DNA from: Verrucomicrobiota bacterium
GTDB taxonomy: Bacteria; Verrucomicrobiota; Verrucomicrobiia; Opitutales; Opitutaceae
NCBI GenBank assembly: GCA_030916665.1
Contig: JAUPWC010000101.1
Span: 1 to 7,525, forward strand
Reading direction: 5' to 3'
DNA: 7,525 nucleotides
Shown here: piece after piece, positions 6,033 to 7,525 of the stretch
Layout of the letters: every line of letters begins with the position of its first letter
Position numbering within the stretch: the first letter of the stretch is position 1
Notes under the pieces: model-generated
The model's database searches: none
Told to the model about the DNA's origin: nothing
The model's input: the letters and a program-made list of their open reading frames with translations, nothing else
Position numbers and translations under genes: made by a program

Positions 6033-6695
6033 ATGATCACCCTCCGCAACGTCGAGAAAGTCTATCCCCTCAAGGGCGGCGTCTTCTACGCCCTCCGCAA
6101 CATCAACCTCACGATCCGGGAGGGCGAGTTCGTCTCCATCATGGGGCCCTCGGGTTCGGGCAAGTCCACGCTGCTGCACATTCTGGGCCTGCACGACAGC
6201 GTCTGGCAGGGCGAATTCGACCTGCTCGGCCAACCGGTGCACAAGCTCGACAAGAAGAAGCGCTTCGAGCTGCAGAAAAAACACATCGGCTTCGTCTTTC
6301 AGAGCTACCACCTGCTCGACGATCTCACCGTGTATGAAAACCTCGAGATTCCGCTTTCCTACCGCGACATGCCGAAAAAGGAGCGCGAGTCCGTCGTGTG
6401 CGACGTGCTCGACCGCTTCGCCATTGTTGGAAAGAAGGACCTCTACCCCAACCAGCTCTCGGGCGGCCAGCAGCAGCTCGTGGGCGTCGCCCGCGCGCTC
6501 GTGGCCAAGCCCTCGCTCATTCTCGCCGACGAGCCCACCGGCAACCTGCACTCCGACCAGGGCCGCGAAATCATGCAGCTCTTCAAGAAACTGAACAGCG
6601 AGGGCACGACCATCATCCAGGTCACCCACTCCGCCGAAAACTCCACCTACGGCTCCCGCGTCATCCGCCTCGCGGACGGCATGATGGTCAGTTAG
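6033..6695 (+). CDS. ABC transporter ATP-binding protein (LolD/MacB type)
   Basis: Cytoplasmic ATPase subunit of 220 residues, the usual size for the LolD/MacB/FtsE-like class, which drives lipoprotein release or mechanotransmission-type export. Walker A is GPSGSGKST (38-46), Q-loop Q90 in [20 protein letters not shown], signature LSGGQQQ (142-148), Walker [10 protein letters not shown] (162-170), and the H-loop His is H199 in VTHS. All nucleotide-binding motifs are intact. The residue after GGQQQ is Leu where Arg is usual. No permease gene is adjacent in the window, so it may serve a partner encoded elsewhere. The ATG at 6033 is preferred: an upstream GTG at 6006 would start inside a dispersed repeat and add nine residues unlike the family N-terminus ([11 protein letters not shown]). 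No Shine-Dalgarno sequence is evident. Confidence 0.93.
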   Translation: MITLRNVEKVYPLKGGVFYALRNINLTIREGEFVSIMGPSGSGKSTLLHILGLHDSVWQGEFDLLGQPVHKLDKKKRFELQKKHIGFVFQSYHLLDDLTVYENLEIPLSYRDMPKKERESVVCDVLDRFAIVGKKDLYPNQLSGGQQQLVGVARALVAKPSLILADEPTGNLHSDQGREIMQLFKKLNSEGTTIIQVTHSAENSTYGSRVIRLADGMMVS

Positions 6696-6743
6696 GCGCA
6701 GTGTTTCAGGGGCAGGGATTCAGGTCGCTCAATTTTCGCCTCA

Positions 6744-6824
6744 TGTCATACTGAGCGAAGCAAAGAATCCAGCCGAGTATCGCGCACGCTTCGCCTTGGA
6801 TCCTTCGCTGCGCTCAGGCTGACA
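6744..6824 (+). repeat. TGTCATTCTGAGCG-type palindromic repeat (hairpin)
   Basis: The left arm 6744-6771 (starts TGTCATACTGAGCG) and right arm 6797-6824 (ends GCTCAGGCTGACA) are inverted copies agreeing at 23 of 28 positions around a 25-base loop. The left arm matches the half-element at 4878-4905. It fills most of the gap between the ABC ATPase stop (6695) and the next ATG (6837). A transcript could fold here, so it may act as a terminator or stabiliser for the ATPase mRNA, but there is no U-tract. A selfish-repeat origin is the simpler reading. Confidence 0.85.
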
Positions 6825-6836
6825 GGTATTCGCCCC

Positions 6837-7525
6837 ATGAAAACTATTCGCATCCTCTGCTTGCTCACGCTGATTTTCCCGGCGCTTTTTGCCCAGGCAC
6901 CCGCGCCCACGCCTCCGCCAAAGATGTTCGCCGTGCGCCTCAGCAAGGGCCCGGCGTGGGACGAGACGAAGTCGCCCAACGAACAGGCCGGCATGCGCGA
7001 GCACTCGGCCAACATCGCGCGCCTGCGCCGCGAGGGGGTCGTCGTCCTCGGCGCGCGCTTTGGCGAACTCGGCCTGCTTGTGCTCCGCGTGCCCGACGAG
7101 GCCGCTGTGCAGGCCCAGCTCGCCCCCGATCCCGCCATCGCCGGCGGCGTGTTCAAGGTGCAGACGGACGTGTTCATGCCCTTCGCCCACGGCAACACCG
7201 CGTGGCTCACGACCCCGGAGGCGGTCGTGCTCCGCGCGTATCTGGACGCCGGCAACCGCCTGGACGCCGACGCGGTGGCCGCGTTGTGCGCGGAGAATTT
7301 CGTCTGGTATAACGTCGAAGGGAACAAGCTCACGCCCGAGGTCCAGGGCCGCGAGAAGCTGCACGGCTGGCTGCTCGGCTATTACAAGAACGTGCCCTCC
7401 GCGCGTTCCGAGTTTCTCAGCATCGAGCAAGCCGGCCCGTTTCTGACCGTCCGCGAGCGCGCTTCCTGGGAAAACAAGCAAGGCAAGCGTCTCTCCCAAC
7501 AGGCCATCGGCACCTACGAGATCCG
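6837..7525 (+). CDS. Exported YciI-like/SnoaL-like fusion protein (partial)
   Basis: 229 codons are visible and the frame is open at the right edge. A signal peptide is evident: MKTIRILCLLTLIFPALFAQ, with likely cleavage after ALFA or AQA and a Pro/Ala-rich stretch following. Residues 29-117 resemble a YciI-like ferredoxin-fold domain: MFAVRLSKGPAWD, REHSANIARLRREGVVVLGA with His56, then LVLRVPDEA and a DP...GG motif (98-104). Residues 127-229 look like the start of a SnoaL/NTF2-like domain (AYLDAGNRLDADAVAALCAE, then GREKLHGWLLGYYKNV). YciI-like and NTF2-like domains are small ligand-binding or enzymatic folds; no substrate can be named. The ATG lies 13 bases past the end of the hairpin repeat and has no clear Shine-Dalgarno sequence. 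Domain calls are by eye and moderate in confidence. Confidence 0.75.
   Translation, partial: MKTIRILCLLTLIFPALFAQAPAPTPPPKMFAVRLSKGPAWDETKSPNEQAGMREHSANIARLRREGVVVLGARFGELGLLVLRVPDEAAVQAQLAPDPAIAGGVFKVQTDVFMPFAHGNTAWLTTPEAVVLRAYLDAGNRLDADAVAALCAENFVWYNVEGNKLTPEVQGREKLHGWLLGYYKNVPSARSEFLSIEQAGPFLTVRERASWENKQGKRLSQQAIGTYEI

Noticed and set aside
6741..7499. 252-codon minus-strand open frame
   Set aside because: Antisense to the signal-peptide-bearing gene and its start region lies opposite that gene's C-terminal half. No recognisable domain.

Overview
The window is high-GC bacterial chromosome, most likely from a verrucomicrobial (Opitutaceae-like) genome. That assignment is inference. It rests on the mix of a lipase-maturation-factor-family membrane protein, a Methyltransf_32-type methyltransferase and an Rsm22-like methyltransferase, together with dispersed palindromic repeats of kinds I associate with that phylum. 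I see no rRNA, tRNA, CRISPR array, transposase or phage gene.

Layout. (1) 1-1202, minus strand: a HipBA-type toxin-antitoxin operon. The HipB-like antitoxin overlaps the HipA-like kinase by ATGA, and the kinase runs off the left edge. Upstream lies a short AT-rich island full of GCC(N)TAT half-sites, which looks like the autoregulated promoter. (2) 1325-2032, minus strand: a DNA-alkylation-repeat (AlkD-like) protein. (3) 2150-3651, plus strand: a lipase maturation factor family membrane protein, broken by an apparent one-base deletion near 2718. Its stop overlaps the next start as TGATG. (4) 3651-4829: a class I SAM methyltransferase of the Methyltransf_32 type. (5) 4925-5986: an Rsm22-like ribosomal methyltransferase homologue with four cysteines placed as in the Fe-S-binding members. 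(6) 6033-6695: a LolD/MacB-type ABC ATPase with no permease in view. (7) 6837-7525: an exported YciI-like plus SnoaL-like fusion, cut by the right edge.

The most unusual feature is repetitive DNA. One palindromic repeat family occurs twice, at 3037-3090 and 5690-5752, each time inside a coding region. Both copies are read in the same frame and give nearly the same peptide, of the form C-(E/D)-R-R-S ... G-H-x-P-P-L-Q. This resembles the in-frame protein-coding palindromic elements known from Rickettsia (RPE), though I cannot show common origin. Two other repeat families lie between genes: TGTCATTCTGAGCG-type elements (4878-4905 and the hairpin 6744-6824) and CCACGGATG-type elements that flank the Rsm22-like gene in inverted orientation (4825-4856 and 6001-6014). 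The first of the latter supplies the stop codon of the preceding gene.

Functionally the window looks like mixed accessory and housekeeping genes rather than one pathway. The only clear functional units are hipBA and the coupled lipase-maturation-factor/methyltransferase pair. No gene-free stretch exceeds 300 bases.
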